Assembly: GCA_031537795.1 (NCBI GenBank) | Contig: JAVKNF010000031.1 | Coordinates: forward strand, 1-24,196 | DNA length: 24,196 nt | From: JAVKNF01 sp031537795 | GTDB taxonomy: Bacteria; Pseudomonadota; Alphaproteobacteria; Rickettsiales; Deianiraeaceae | Direction: 5' to 3' | Part shown: positions 14,825-23,098 of the stretch, in pieces | Numbering within the stretch: position 1 is the first letter of the stretch | Layout: each line of letters starts with the position of its first letter | Notes under the pieces: model-generated | The model's input: the letters and a program-made list of their open reading frames with translations, nothing else | What the model was told of the DNA's origin: nothing | The model's database searches: none | Position numbers and translations under genes: made by a program

Positions 14825-16096
14825 ATGTTATATATGGCTTTCTTAAAACATAGAAAAATTGTCAAAATCACATTACTCTGGATATCAAGTCTTTCTGTTT
14901 TATGTAGCGGTGTAGTTTCTCCTGCTTTACCTAAAATCGCTGAGGCATTTCACAATATCGAAGATATAAAATTTAAAGTGAAAATGATGGTAGTTCTTCC
15001 AAATTTATTTATAGGTTTCTCCGCTCCTTTTTTTGGTTATATAGCAACTAAAATTTCAAAGAAACTAATACTAATTTTCGCTTTAATACTATATGCTATA
15101 AGTGGTACGGCAGGTTTTTATTTAGAAGATATACAAAATATAATGTATTCAAGAATTATGCTAGGAGTTTCAATTTCTGCTTTAATGACAGTTGCAACTT
15201 CAACTATAGCAGAATATTTCGTAGAAGAACAAGAAAGAAATACTGTTATAGCGTTTCAAACTACTATGCTCTCAATATCAAGTATAATTTACGGTCAATT
15301 AGGAGGTTTTATAGCTGACATAAACTGGAAATATATATTTCTATTGTATGGAAATTCAATATTAATCCTTCCTTTTGTAATTTTCTTTCTTTCAAAAAGA
15401 GAAAATAGAACACTAAATATTCAAGAGAATCAAGAACAAAGAAGAGATAGCGACAAATTAAGAGTTTCAGCTCAAAATGTATATGGAATATTGTTAGTTT
15501 GTATTTCAAATTGGCTAATTATGATAATGTTTTACACTGTAAGATTGCAATTGCCATTTGTTATAAAAACATTATTCCCAAACGGTACTTCAACAGCTAC
15601 CGCTTTTGTTTTCAATTTTGAAGTTTTATTAGCTGCAATTATATCAGCTAAGTATAAAAGATTTAAAAAAAATAGAGACTTCGCCGTAATAACAAGTATG
15701 TCTTTTTTGTTTATAGCTTCTTCGTTTTTATTGATTGCGTTATCAAAAACTTATCTTTCTTTAATCATATCTATGATTATATACGGAACAGGAATGGGCT
15801 TTGTTATGCCAAATAGTACACTTTGGATAATTTCTTTGATAAAATCTAAAGATAAATCTTTCTTTTTAGGTATATTTACAATGTCAACATATATGGGGAA
15901 ATTCCTCTCTCCGATCATCCTAGAGCCTATTATTAAAACACTAGGAATACAAAAAGCATTCATAATAGAAGGTATATTTTGTGTTTTTATTGCAATACTT
16001 TCAATTTATATAAACGACTATTTTAAAAGAGTGAATCTAATTAAATTCAAAGAAAGAATCAGAATAAGAAGAATTCATTTTAGAAAATATAAATAA
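14825..16096 (+). CDS. MFS transporter, Bcr/CflA-like
   Basis: A 423-residue membrane protein with about twelve hydrophobic helices. The first helix ends in SGVVSPALPKIAEAF, the pattern of the drug:H+ antiporter (Bcr/CflA) group. The loop after helix 2 contains GYIATKISKK, the expected place of the MFS G-x-x-x-D-R-x-G-R/K signature in weakened form. A central charged loop lies near 15400-15470. Substrate cannot be inferred; in intracellular bacteria such carriers often export drugs or exchange metabolites with the host. The ATG at 14825 is taken; a TTG at 14765 extends the frame by 20 residues and an ATG at 14834 shortens it by three. It follows tsaC by about 90 bp. Confidence 0.82.
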   Translation: MLYMAFLKHRKIVKITLLWISSLSVLCSGVVSPALPKIAEAFHNIEDIKFKVKMMVVLPNLFIGFSAPFFGYIATKISKKLILIFALILYAISGTAGFYLEDIQNIMYSRIMLGVSISALMTVATSTIAEYFVEEQERNTVIAFQTTMLSISSIIYGQLGGFIADINWKYIFLLYGNSILILPFVIFFLSKRENRTLNIQENQEQRRDSDKLRVSAQNVYGILLVCISNWLIMIMFYTVRLQLPFVIKTLFPNGTSTATAFVFNFEVLLAAIISAKYKRFKKNRDFAVITSMSFLFIASSFLLIALSKTYLSLIISMIIYGTGMGFVMPNSTLWIISLIKSKDKSFFLGIFTMSTYMGKFLSPIILEPIIKTLGIQKAFIIEGIFCVFIAILSIYINDYFKRVNLIKFKERIRIRRIHFRKYK

Positions 16097-16182
16097 TAGT
16101 TCTGTTTCTTAAATTCCTTATTTGTTTTATCTAACTTCTATTAAATGCTGTGATATATTTTTTGTTAATATTGTTGTTTCTA

Positions 16183-16213
16183 TTGACATTTATTTTTTTA
16201 ATATATTTACTAT
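16183..16213 (+). promoter_or_regulatory. Promoter candidate for rpsT
   Basis: A perfect TTGACA (16183-16188) precedes TACTAT (16208-16213) with a long 19-bp spacer, upstream of the rpsT ATG at 16229. The -35 is followed by the same TTTA seen after the -35 of the rpoH promoter. The -10 assignment is uncertain because the region is all A/T. Confidence 0.45.
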
Positions 16214-16228
16214 TCTCAATAATAGAAA

Positions 16229-16510
16229 ATGCCTAATACAAGTTCTGCTAAAAAATACGAAAAAGTTAACGAAAAAAACAGATTAAGAAACAGAGCTATA
16301 GTTTCTCCTATAAGAAAATTAAGATCAAAATTAATAGAAAAAATAGAGAAATCTCAAGATAAAGATGAAGTTCAATCTTTGCTTCTGTCTTATGAAAAAA
16401 AAGTAAATTCAAAAAAAAATAAAGATATACTTGGTAAAAAAAAAATTCAAAGACAATTTTCTAGAGTGAAACTCAAATTTGATAAAAAATTTGAACCAGT
16501 CAAAAATTAA
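16229..16510 (+). CDS. rpsT: 30S ribosomal protein S20
   Basis: The 93-residue basic protein begins MPNTSSAKKYEKVNEKNRLR and continues NRAIVSPIRKLRSKL, the S20 N-terminus and first long helix. A helical lysine-rich remainder ends in LGKKKIQRQFSRVK, corresponding to the family's C-terminal K-x-x-A-x-R-x-x-S-R-L segment. S20 binds 16S rRNA early in 30S assembly. A promoter candidate with a perfect -35 lies 40 bp upstream, and the next gene begins eight bases after its stop, so rpsT may head the transcript running through to the threonine-synthase-like gene. Confidence 0.95.
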   Translation: MPNTSSAKKYEKVNEKNRLRNRAIVSPIRKLRSKLIEKIEKSQDKDEVQSLLLSYEKKVNSKKNKDILGKKKIQRQFSRVKLKFDKKFEPVKN

Positions 16511-16518
16511 TATATTTC

Positions 16519-17835
16519 ATGGACCCTCATAGTATAAGTGCATTTTCAACATTCACGATACTTATTATACTTTTATCTTTATCTTTCTTCTTTTCCTTGT
16601 CCGAAGTTGCATTTATGTCTGCTTCAAAAGAGAGAATATATAAATTAAAATTAGACGGCTTAAAAGATGCCCTTCTGGCATATGAATTACTTGAAAAAAA
16701 AGAAAAAATAGTTTCATCTTGTAGCTTGGCGGATCATATTATTAATATATCCGCATCTTCTATAATGACAATATTTTTAATGAGATTCGAAATCATCAAT
16801 TCTAACCATATTCTTCTTTTCTCGTCAAGTATTATTATGTCTATTTTTATATTCATTTTTACAGAATCTATACCAAAAATATTAGCAATAAGAAAAGCAG
16901 ATAATATTGTTTTGCAATTTTCTGGCCTTATAAATATCTTAACAAAATTAATTTACCCTCTCTTTTTCTTTATAAATAAAACAAATGAAGCCATTCTTAA
17001 TGTTTTGAAAATAGAAAAAGAAACAAATGATTCTCTTGAAGCTAATCAATCTATTTTAGGTACAGTTGAAATGTATCATAAAAAAGGTGCAATAATAGAT
17101 GAATACAGAGATATGTTAAGCTCGATATTAAGTTTAGATAAATACGATATCTCTCATGTTATGACTCATAAATCAGACACTTACAGCTTAAGCGTAAATG
17201 ATTCTTGTGATGAGATGTTTGAGAAAATAATAAACAGTAAATATAGCAAGATTCCAGTTTTTGATAATAAATACGAAGAGGTATTAGGAATATTAAAAGT
17301 TGTAGATTTTCTACGTGGCGTTCAAAAAGGAACAATAAAAAAGGATGAAATAATAAATAAATACGATCTTAAATCTGTTATGATCAAACCTTATTTTATA
17401 CCAGAAGGAGCAAGTTTAAAAAGTCAATTACCTAAATTCAAAGACAACGGAAGCAATATGGGAATTGTTATTGATGAATACGGTAGCGTCATAGGTTTTG
17501 TAACGATAGAAGATATATTAGAGCATATAGTTGGAGATATCAAAGATTCAAACGACTCTGAAACTATGATAATAAAAGTATCCGATCAAATTTTTATTTT
17601 AGATGGAGATTTGCCATTAATAGAATTAAACGAAGAAGCTAATCTAAATTTTACAGATACTCAATTTTCAACAGTTTCAGGTTTAATAACAAACCATATA
17701 GAAAGAATACCAGCACAAGGAGAGGAGTTTGAAATATCTGGATCTTTATTTAAAGTAATTGAAATAAATAAGAATAGAATTGAAAAAGTCAAATTAACAA
17801 AACTACAATCAAAAAATGAACTTCAATCTAATTAA
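16519..17835 (+). CDS. tlyC: TlyC/CorC-like membrane protein (CNNM and CBS domains)
   Basis: The 438-residue protein has an N-terminal CNNM/DUF21 membrane domain of three or four helices (about 1-140; SLSEVAFMSASKERIYKLK is its signature). A CBS pair follows: HVMTHKSDTYSLSVNDSCDE through IPVFDNKYEEVLGILKVVDF, then VMIKPYFIPEG through VIDEYGSVIGFVTIEDILEH and IVGDI. A C-terminal CorC_HlyC domain (about 345-430) completes it. Homologues are annotated as hemolysin C (TlyC in Rickettsia) or as Mg2+/Co2+ transport-related CorC. The domain set suggests cation transport or its regulation rather than a toxin. It overlaps secD by 20 bp, implying co-translation. Confidence 0.9.
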   Translation: MDPHSISAFSTFTILIILLSLSFFFSLSEVAFMSASKERIYKLKLDGLKDALLAYELLEKKEKIVSSCSLADHIINISASSIMTIFLMRFEIINSNHILLFSSSIIMSIFIFIFTESIPKILAIRKADNIVLQFSGLINILTKLIYPLFFFINKTNEAILNVLKIEKETNDSLEANQSILGTVEMYHKKGAIIDEYRDMLSSILSLDKYDISHVMTHKSDTYSLSVNDSCDEMFEKIINSKYSKIPVFDNKYEEVLGILKVVDFLRGVQKGTIKKDEIINKYDLKSVMIKPYFIPEGASLKSQLPKFKDNGSNMGIVIDEYGSVIGFVTIEDILEHIVGDIKDSNDSETMIIKVSDQIFILDGDLPLIELNEEANLNFTDTQFSTVSGLITNHIERIPAQGEEFEISGSLFKVIEINKNRIEKVKLTKLQSKNELQSN

Positions 17836-19351
17836 AATAAGAGAATATTTTATAAATATTCTAATCTTTATTTTTATTGCCTTCTCATTTTTAACTCTAA
17901 TCTCAAATACAATATCAGATAAACATCTGTTTTCTTTAATGCCAAAATTAAATTTCGGTCTTGATATATCTGGAGGAACTAGGATTACCGTAAAGACTGA
18001 TTTTTATGCATTTTACAAGGAAAAATATGAAAATAAAAAAGAAGAGTTAGAAAAATTACTTTGGAAAGAAGATATTGAATTTCAGGAATTAAATTTAAAC
18101 CAAAATGGCATTTCTTTACAATTTAAAAATGAGAAAGATATTAATAATTTTAAAAAAATAAAAATAGAGCAAATTGACAAAGATTTGAATTTTAGATGTG
18201 AGCAGAATTTAACTTGCAATCTTTCTTATCAGAACAAAGATCAGAAAGAAAAAGATATAATTTCAAGATTAATTCCAATTTTATTGAAAAGAATAGACAA
18301 TCTTGGCCTTCGAGACATTTCAATTGTTAGATACGACAAAGATAAAATTATTGTATCAATACCAAAGGATTTAGATATTGAAAAAATAAAAAATATCATC
18401 ACAAAAACAGCAAAATTAACATTCCATTTAGTAAAAGATAATTATAAGGAAGATTCCGAGACAATCTTTTTGAAAATGAAAGAAAAAGAAGACTTTACTA
18501 TACCTTTAATAAAAAAGTCTGTTATGTCCGGTAATTTAATAGAAGACGCAAGACCAGTTTCAGATGAAAATGGAAATTCTGTCTTCTTTCAATTAAATAA
18601 TACAGGGAAGAAGATATTTTCAGAGATTACATCCAAAAACAAAGGGAAGCATCTTGCAATTGTAATGGACGGAAAGATATTTTCAGCACCTATGATAAAT
18701 AGCACAATAAATAACGGGAGCTGTATAATAAGCGGTAAATTTTCACCTGAAGAAACGACAGAGTTAGCAATTCTATTAAAAAGTGGTTCAATAGAAACTG
18801 ATTTAAAGATAATAGAAGAAAAAGAAATAAGTTATAATATATCTGAATCTCTAAAGAATTCAATATATTTATCTATAATTTCTGCATTTTTTATTATCTC
18901 ATTTGTAATGTTATTTAGGTATAAATTTTTTGGAGTTATATCTATATTATGTTTATTTGTAAATATTATTTGCACTATATTCATAACAGCTTTATTTAAA
19001 ATAACAGTTTCAATTCCTGGTCTGATAAGCTTTGTTTTAATGTTAGGAATAGTAATTGATGCAAATATATTAACTTTTGAAAAAATAAAAGAATTCAAAA
19101 CATTAAAATTAGATAGAATATTATTAAAAAAAAGTTTCAACGAAGTCAATTCAACAATATTAGATTCAAACTTGACAACTATATTTGCGAGCGTAGCGCT
19201 AATTGTAAATGGATTTGGATTTGTAAAGAGTTTTGGAATTTTATTAATAATAGGAATTATTAATTCATTTTTTACAAATGTATATTTGACAAAAAAAATT
19301 ATTCTATATATAGAAAATACAAGATTGAGAAAATTTATATATGCAGTTTGA
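17816..19351 (+). CDS. secD: Protein translocase subunit SecD
   Basis: The 511-residue protein has an N-terminal membrane helix, then FGLDISGGTRITVK, the SecD D1 motif. A periplasmic P1 domain includes RIDNLGLRDISIVRYDKDKI and GKHLAIVMDGKIFSAPMINS, followed by FSPEETTELAILLKSGS. Five C-terminal helices carry PGLISFVLMLGIVIDANILT followed by FEKIKEF, the D4 motif with its conserved aspartate. SecD works with SecF and YajC, using the proton-motive force to assist Sec export. The ATG lies inside tlyC by 20 bp and frr starts 11 bp before the secD stop. No secF is adjacent on either side. Confidence 0.95.
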   Translation: MNFNLIKIREYFINILIFIFIAFSFLTLISNTISDKHLFSLMPKLNFGLDISGGTRITVKTDFYAFYKEKYENKKEELEKLLWKEDIEFQELNLNQNGISLQFKNEKDINNFKKIKIEQIDKDLNFRCEQNLTCNLSYQNKDQKEKDIISRLIPILLKRIDNLGLRDISIVRYDKDKIIVSIPKDLDIEKIKNIITKTAKLTFHLVKDNYKEDSETIFLKMKEKEDFTIPLIKKSVMSGNLIEDARPVSDENGNSVFFQLNNTGKKIFSEITSKNKGKHLAIVMDGKIFSAPMINSTINNGSCIISGKFSPEETTELAILLKSGSIETDLKIIEEKEISYNISESLKNSIYLSIISAFFIISFVMLFRYKFFGVISILCLFVNIICTIFITALFKITVSIPGLISFVLMLGIVIDANILTFEKIKEFKTLKLDRILLKKSFNEVNSTILDSNLTTIFASVALIVNGFGFVKSFGILLIIGIINSFFTNVYLTKKIILYIENTRLRKFIYAV

Positions 19352-19883
19352 AATTAAAAATACAAAAGATGAGATGGAGAAATCTTTCAATTTTTACATT
19401 GAGAGATTAGACGGTGTTGTTGTTTCTAAAGTGAGACCTTCTTTCTTGGACAGGGTAGAAGTGGATTGCTACGGATCAAAAATGAAGATCAAGCAAACTG
19501 CTATGATTAATATTGTGGATAATTTTAATCTAGCGATCATTCTTTTTGATAAATCAAACGAAAAAGCAACTATAAAAGCAATACAAGAAAGCAATTTGAA
19601 TGTAAGTTGCAACCAGAGAAATGAATCAATTATCATAACTTTACCACCAGTAACAGAACAAAGAAGAAAAGAAATGGCAAAAATTATGAAAGAATATGCA
19701 GAAGAAACAAAGATTTCGATTAGATCTATAAGAAGAGATGATATGAAAAAGATTGAAAAAGGAGAACTATCTCAAGATATAAAAAAGAATTATGAAAAAC
19801 AAATACAAGATGTAACTGATTTTTATATTAAAAAAATAGATGATTTAACAAAATTAAAAGAACAGGAAATCTTAAAATTCTAA
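19341..19883 (+). CDS. frr: Ribosome recycling factor
   Basis: The 180-residue protein matches RRF. NTKDEMEKSFNFYIERLDGV is domain I helix 1, VSKVRPSFLDRVEVDCYGSK is the R-x-x-x-x-L-L/D-x-V-x-V-x-Y-G segment leading into domain II, and ITLPPVTEQRRKEMAKIMKE is the I-x-P-P-x-T-E/x-R-R motif. A long C-terminal helix follows. RRF splits post-termination ribosomes together with EF-G. The length is close to the usual 185. It overlaps secD by 11 bp and ends immediately before the start of the threonine-synthase-like gene with no gap. In many bacteria frr follows pyrH; here it does not. Confidence 0.96.
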   Translation: MQFEIKNTKDEMEKSFNFYIERLDGVVVSKVRPSFLDRVEVDCYGSKMKIKQTAMINIVDNFNLAIILFDKSNEKATIKAIQESNLNVSCNQRNESIIITLPPVTEQRRKEMAKIMKEYAEETKISIRSIRRDDMKKIEKGELSQDIKKNYEKQIQDVTDFYIKKIDDLTKLKEQEILKF

Positions 19884-21296
19884 ATGTTTTTCTTATCCAC
19901 AAAAGACACAAGAGAGGCTGTAAATTCTGAAAAAGCTCTAATTTATTCTACCCAATCTAACAGTGCTGGGTTATTCTTTCCAAAAAACCTGTTGAAATTC
20001 CAGAAAGATGATATTTTAAGTAAAACAGAAATTGAAATTTTTATAGATGTATTTTCATTTTTTCTAGGCGATCTATTCTCCAAAACTGAACTTACGAATG
20101 TATATGAAAAAATTACTTCTAAATTTAAAAATAATCAATTTTTCAAACTTAAAAAAATTCTAAATTTTGAATTATGTTCTCTGACAGAAGGGCAAAGCTC
20201 TTCTTTTAAAGATATACCTTATATTATAATATCTGAATTCTTATCTTTATATCAAGTAAAATATAATAAACAGATAAATCTTTTACATATAGGAGATTTA
20301 TTGGATTTAGAAGCCTTTAGTAAAGCCACAAAAGATAAAGGATTCAAGAGGATTTTCTTATTTAATGAGATAGATTCTGAATATGCAGAATTTACTCTAA
20401 ACAAATTAGAAGATAAAGATATAAACATAAGAAAAATAGAAACAAGTAATGAAAAATTCTATCTAATAAAGAAAGATATTTATTTTCAAAAATTTCTAAA
20501 TGAATCTTGTCAATTTTCAATAATAGATGATTTTAATTTTTTCAATTCTTTAGGTTATTTTTTTATTTTTATTTTAATATACAAAAAATATAACAGAGAA
20601 TTAAGTTTTTCATTTTCAGATAATAACAATACAATGCTTTTAGCGTCTTATTTATTAAAAAATAGCAACCTTGAAATAGATAAAACAATTCTAGTAAATT
20701 ATAAAAATGATTTATTTAAAAATCTACTTCAAAAGTCAAGACTAAGAAAAGATAACACATCTATTAAAGAAGAGGAATTTTCTATATTTTCTAGGAATAA
20801 AAATTCAATCAATCTAGAAAGAATACTTTATTTATGTTATAATTTAAATTCAACATCTTTAAATAGGTCATTTTCTTTTTTTGAAAAAGGAGAGGAAGCT
20901 GTAATAAGTATGGATATTTTAAATAAACTTAAGAATTTCATATTACCAGTCAATCTTGAAGATTCTTCGGATTTATTTCAACAAATATTATCTTTTATTA
21001 AGAATGAGAATGTATACATAGATCAATATAGTGCTATGTCTATAATAGGGCAGATCTCATCAAATCTTGATTTTAATCAAAATGATCTGATAGTAAATTT
21101 TGAACTTTACAACTCTAAATTCTTTGTAAATTTTATCTCAAGATTAATAGGTTTTAAATTAGATTTAGATGTCCCTTGGAATAAAACTTCAGATAAAAAA
21201 AAAGAAAAAGAAGACTTAAAATATAATATCTTGAACGGAAATCTTGAATCTATATCAGATTATATATTAAATACCTTTTCTGTGCATAATTTATAG
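19884..21296 (+). CDS. Threonine-synthase-like protein, probable pseudoenzyme
   Basis: The 470-residue protein follows threonine synthase (ThrC) landmarks along its length. MFFLSTKDTREAVNSEKALI resembles the Y-x-S-T-R-G opening with D-A-L. AGLFFP (28-33) resembles G-G-L-Y-V-P. LTEGQSSSFKDI (100-111) matches L-F-H-G-P-T-L-A-F-K-D-x, keeping the PLP lysine as K109. FSIIDDFNFFNSLGY (211-225) matches x-S-V-N-S-I-N-W-x-R-I. LERILYL matches N-F-E-R-L-L. The loops that hold PLP phosphate are changed: S-G-D-T-G-S-A appears as HIGDLLDLEAF (135-145) and G-N-F-G-D as SDNNNTMLL (245-253). Catalysis is therefore doubtful. It follows frr with no gap and is the last intact gene before the decayed region. 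The full-length open frame argues for selection rather than decay. Confidence 0.65.
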   Translation: MFFLSTKDTREAVNSEKALIYSTQSNSAGLFFPKNLLKFQKDDILSKTEIEIFIDVFSFFLGDLFSKTELTNVYEKITSKFKNNQFFKLKKILNFELCSLTEGQSSSFKDIPYIIISEFLSLYQVKYNKQINLLHIGDLLDLEAFSKATKDKGFKRIFLFNEIDSEYAEFTLNKLEDKDINIRKIETSNEKFYLIKKDIYFQKFLNESCQFSIIDDFNFFNSLGYFFIFILIYKKYNRELSFSFSDNNNTMLLASYLLKNSNLEIDKTILVNYKNDLFKNLLQKSRLRKDNTSIKEEEFSIFSRNKNSINLERILYLCYNLNSTSLNRSFSFFEKGEEAVISMDILNKLKNFILPVNLEDSSDLFQQILSFIKNENVYIDQYSAMSIIGQISSNLDFNQNDLIVNFELYNSKFFVNFISRLIGFKLDLDVPWNKTSDKKKEKEDLKYNILNGNLESISDYILNTFSVHNL

Positions 21297-21527
21297 ACTT
21301 AAACTCTTTAGAAGAATTATTTTAATTTAAGATTATAGAAAGTCTAATGCTATTTCTCTACAATTCATAATTAAAATCGACTTCATTTCTATTTTTTTAT
21401 GAAAAATCTAATATTTCTAAACCAAGTAACACAAGAATCAAAACAACCTACACCTGCATTTGAAGCATTCTGTTGTCTATCTTCTCTGTTTATATTTATA
21501 AACCTGCATTTGAAAGTGGTTTTCTAC
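21297..21527. other. Non-coding or decayed stretch with short direct repeats
   Basis: No convincing gene. A 13-bp direct repeat acctgcatttgaa occurs at 21452-21464 and 21492-21504, 40 bp apart. A 44-codon plus-strand frame from the ATG at 21399 exists but has no family resemblance and lies over the repeats. The stretch is probably intergenic debris after the end of the threonine-synthase-like gene. Confidence 0.5.
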
Positions 21528-21957
21528 TTATAGTGTTGCTTCAGAGATATTCATATTTGCTTCAGGGATATGAATATCGTTATTTTCTACTTCTACTCTT
21601 CCTTTAAGATTATTGTTTAACTTCTTCTTTTACAATCAATTGTATTTGTTTTTTTAATTCAGTTTTAATATAATTTACTCCCCCAAGTCTAATATACGAT
21701 AGTAAAAATGCAATAAAAACAACAAAAACTTGTGGACTTTTCATACAGCTCCAGAACCATCCGTCTTTCTTTAAATATTTATCTTTAAAAATTTTAAAGC
21801 CATTTCGTTCTAACTCGGCTATATTTTTAAATGTTTGTTTATATTCATCTGGAACTTGAAGATTTCTTCTTTTGTTGTTTTTCTCATTTGCTATTTCTAC
21901 ATTTTCATTTGTTTTATTGTCATCTGTCGGAGATGATTTATTAACTATCTCAGACAT
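21528..21957 (-). CDS. Small membrane-anchored protein, unknown, probably frameshifted near its end
   Basis: The intact reading frame covers 21610-21957 (115 residues). It has a polar N-terminus (MSEIVNKSSPTDDNKTNENV), a basic patch (KNNKRRNLQVP), a central soluble part and one membrane helix (about residues 75-92, PQVFVVFIAFLLSYIRLG), then an amphipathic tail ending VKEEVKQ. A one-base shift near the stop gives a further 26 or so residues, through NNLKGRVEVENNDIHIPEAN and ending ISEATL, to a stop at 21528. Its 21-bp internal repeat (PEANMN-like, then SEATL) suggests real coding history. No family is recognised. It follows the broken gene at 21961-22610 on the same strand by three bases, so the two were probably an operon. 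Confidence 0.5.
21536..21571. repeat. 21-bp offset repeat in the frameshifted tail
   Basis: ttgcttcagagatat (21536-21550) recurs as ttgcttcagggatat (21557-21571), one base different and 21 bp apart. On the minus strand both copies encode I-P/S-E-A, consistent with a seven-residue coding repeat. Confidence 0.7.
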
Positions 21958-21960
21958 ATT

Positions 21961-22610
21961 TTATTTTAGAAGTTCATTAATCTTCTCTTCAGATTCTTGA
22001 AATGGGTTTTTTCCAAAATATCATTTAAATCATCATCTTTTTCAATATTAAAATTTAAATTTGTCTTTATATATAAGCCTTTTTACTCCTTAAATTTACC
22101 ATCTGCGATTTGTATTGTTAATGTATTAGATTATAACTTGTAAGTTAAAATACAACTCATTGAGTTTATGTTATCCAGAATTATATCTTTTAAGATATAT
22201 TTTTTTAACTAACACTAGGGCTGGGTGCAAAGCATTCATAATTATATCCTATTGCCACAATTTTATCTGATAATCTAAAATGTGATATGATATTTTTTAT
22301 AATTTTTATAATTTTTATAATTTTTTCACTATATTCAGATGTATTATGTTTTATCGAAAATCTATAAGGTGGATATTTTTCTAACGAGAAAACAATATTA
22401 CCGAATATAAAAGAATCATTTCATATTTAGGTTCTTCTGTAATTTTATCTATATCTAAATTAATTAAAATATTTTTTAATACAAATGGATTAAAAATGTA
22501 TTCAAAAAAAACCTATTTTCTTTCTCAGTAAAAATAAATCCTTCTTTTTTGTTATTAAAAAATTTATCTATCAATATAATTGATTGAGATGTAACTTGTT
22601 TTTCATTCAT
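21961..22610 (-). pseudogene. Multiply frameshifted gene, original product unknown
   Basis: Reading the minus strand from an ATG at 22610 and changing frame several times gives about 215 coherent codons. They run MNEKQVTSQSIILIDKFF up to an 8-T run (22504-22511), then EYIFNPFVLKNILINLDID, then FGNIVFSLEKYPPYRFSIKH and KIVAIGYNYECFAP, then KKYILKDIILDNINSMS, NTLTIQIADGKFKE, KGLYIKTNLNFNIEKDDD, and NPFQESEEKINELLK with a stop at 21961. I count at least four frameshifts plus two in-frame stops. Single codons remain sensible throughout, so decay looks recent. The layout faintly recalls the uncharacterised TIGR04255 group, but I cannot confirm this. It was probably co-transcribed with the small membrane protein downstream. 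Confidence 0.6.
22288..22325. repeat. Short A/T tandem repeat (about 10 bp unit)
   Basis: The unit ttttataatt, with minor variation, repeats about three times. It lies inside the decayed gene, where it encodes K-I-I-K-I-I-K on the minus strand. Confidence 0.7.
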
Positions 22611-22701
22611 ATCTAAAAACTTCTTTTTAAAAAAACTTAAACATATCTTTTTTAATTATCAGCATATTCTTTAAACTTGTGTATAATTACCAAAATTCCT
22701 T

Positions 22702-23062
22702 GGTGAAGAACTGATTGAGATTTTACAAGAATTAAAGAAATACCAAGAAAATTTAAAAATAAACTCAATTTATGTTTTTCATAGCAAAACCTCAAAAAGT
22801 GGACAACTTGAGGAACCAAAATCCCCTTGAGAAAGAATTTTAATAAAAGCAAATATTAAAAACTTAAGAATTCAAGACTCAAGAAGAACACTAGGAAGCC
22901 GCCAAGCAATGAGTGGCTCGAATTTGCAAATAATAGGTAAATCATTAGGGCATAAAAGTATTCAAACAACTCAAATTTATTCAAGGAAATCTAGACTCAA
23001 CCAAAGATTCAATTGAAAAAGCAATAGATAAGATTTTAGAATCTAAAAATAAATCTAACTAA
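22702..23062 (+). pseudogene. Tyrosine recombinase (phage-type integrase) remnant
   Basis: From 22702 the frame reads GEELIEILQELKKYQENLKI then an in-frame TGA at 22828-22830 where integrases usually have tryptophan (E-P-K-S-P-*-E-R-I-L). It continues KANIKNLRIQDSRRTLGS then MSGSNLQIIGKSLGHKSIQT then TQIYSR. This is the C-terminal catalytic domain: box II normally reads H-D-L-R-R-T (here the histidine is Q and the leucine S, with the arginines kept), L-G-H is present and the tyrosine is in Q-I-Y. A one-base shift near 22987 is needed to read on through NLDSTKDSIEKAIDKILESK to the stop at 23060-23062. The N-terminal domain is missing. It cannot be functional. Confidence 0.82.
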
Positions 23063-23098
23063 TTGTTGATTAATAACTTTAATTATTAATTATGTTTT

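Noticed and set aside
22652..22852. Minus-strand 66-codon frame
   Set aside because: It is antisense to the recognisable integrase remnant on the plus strand.
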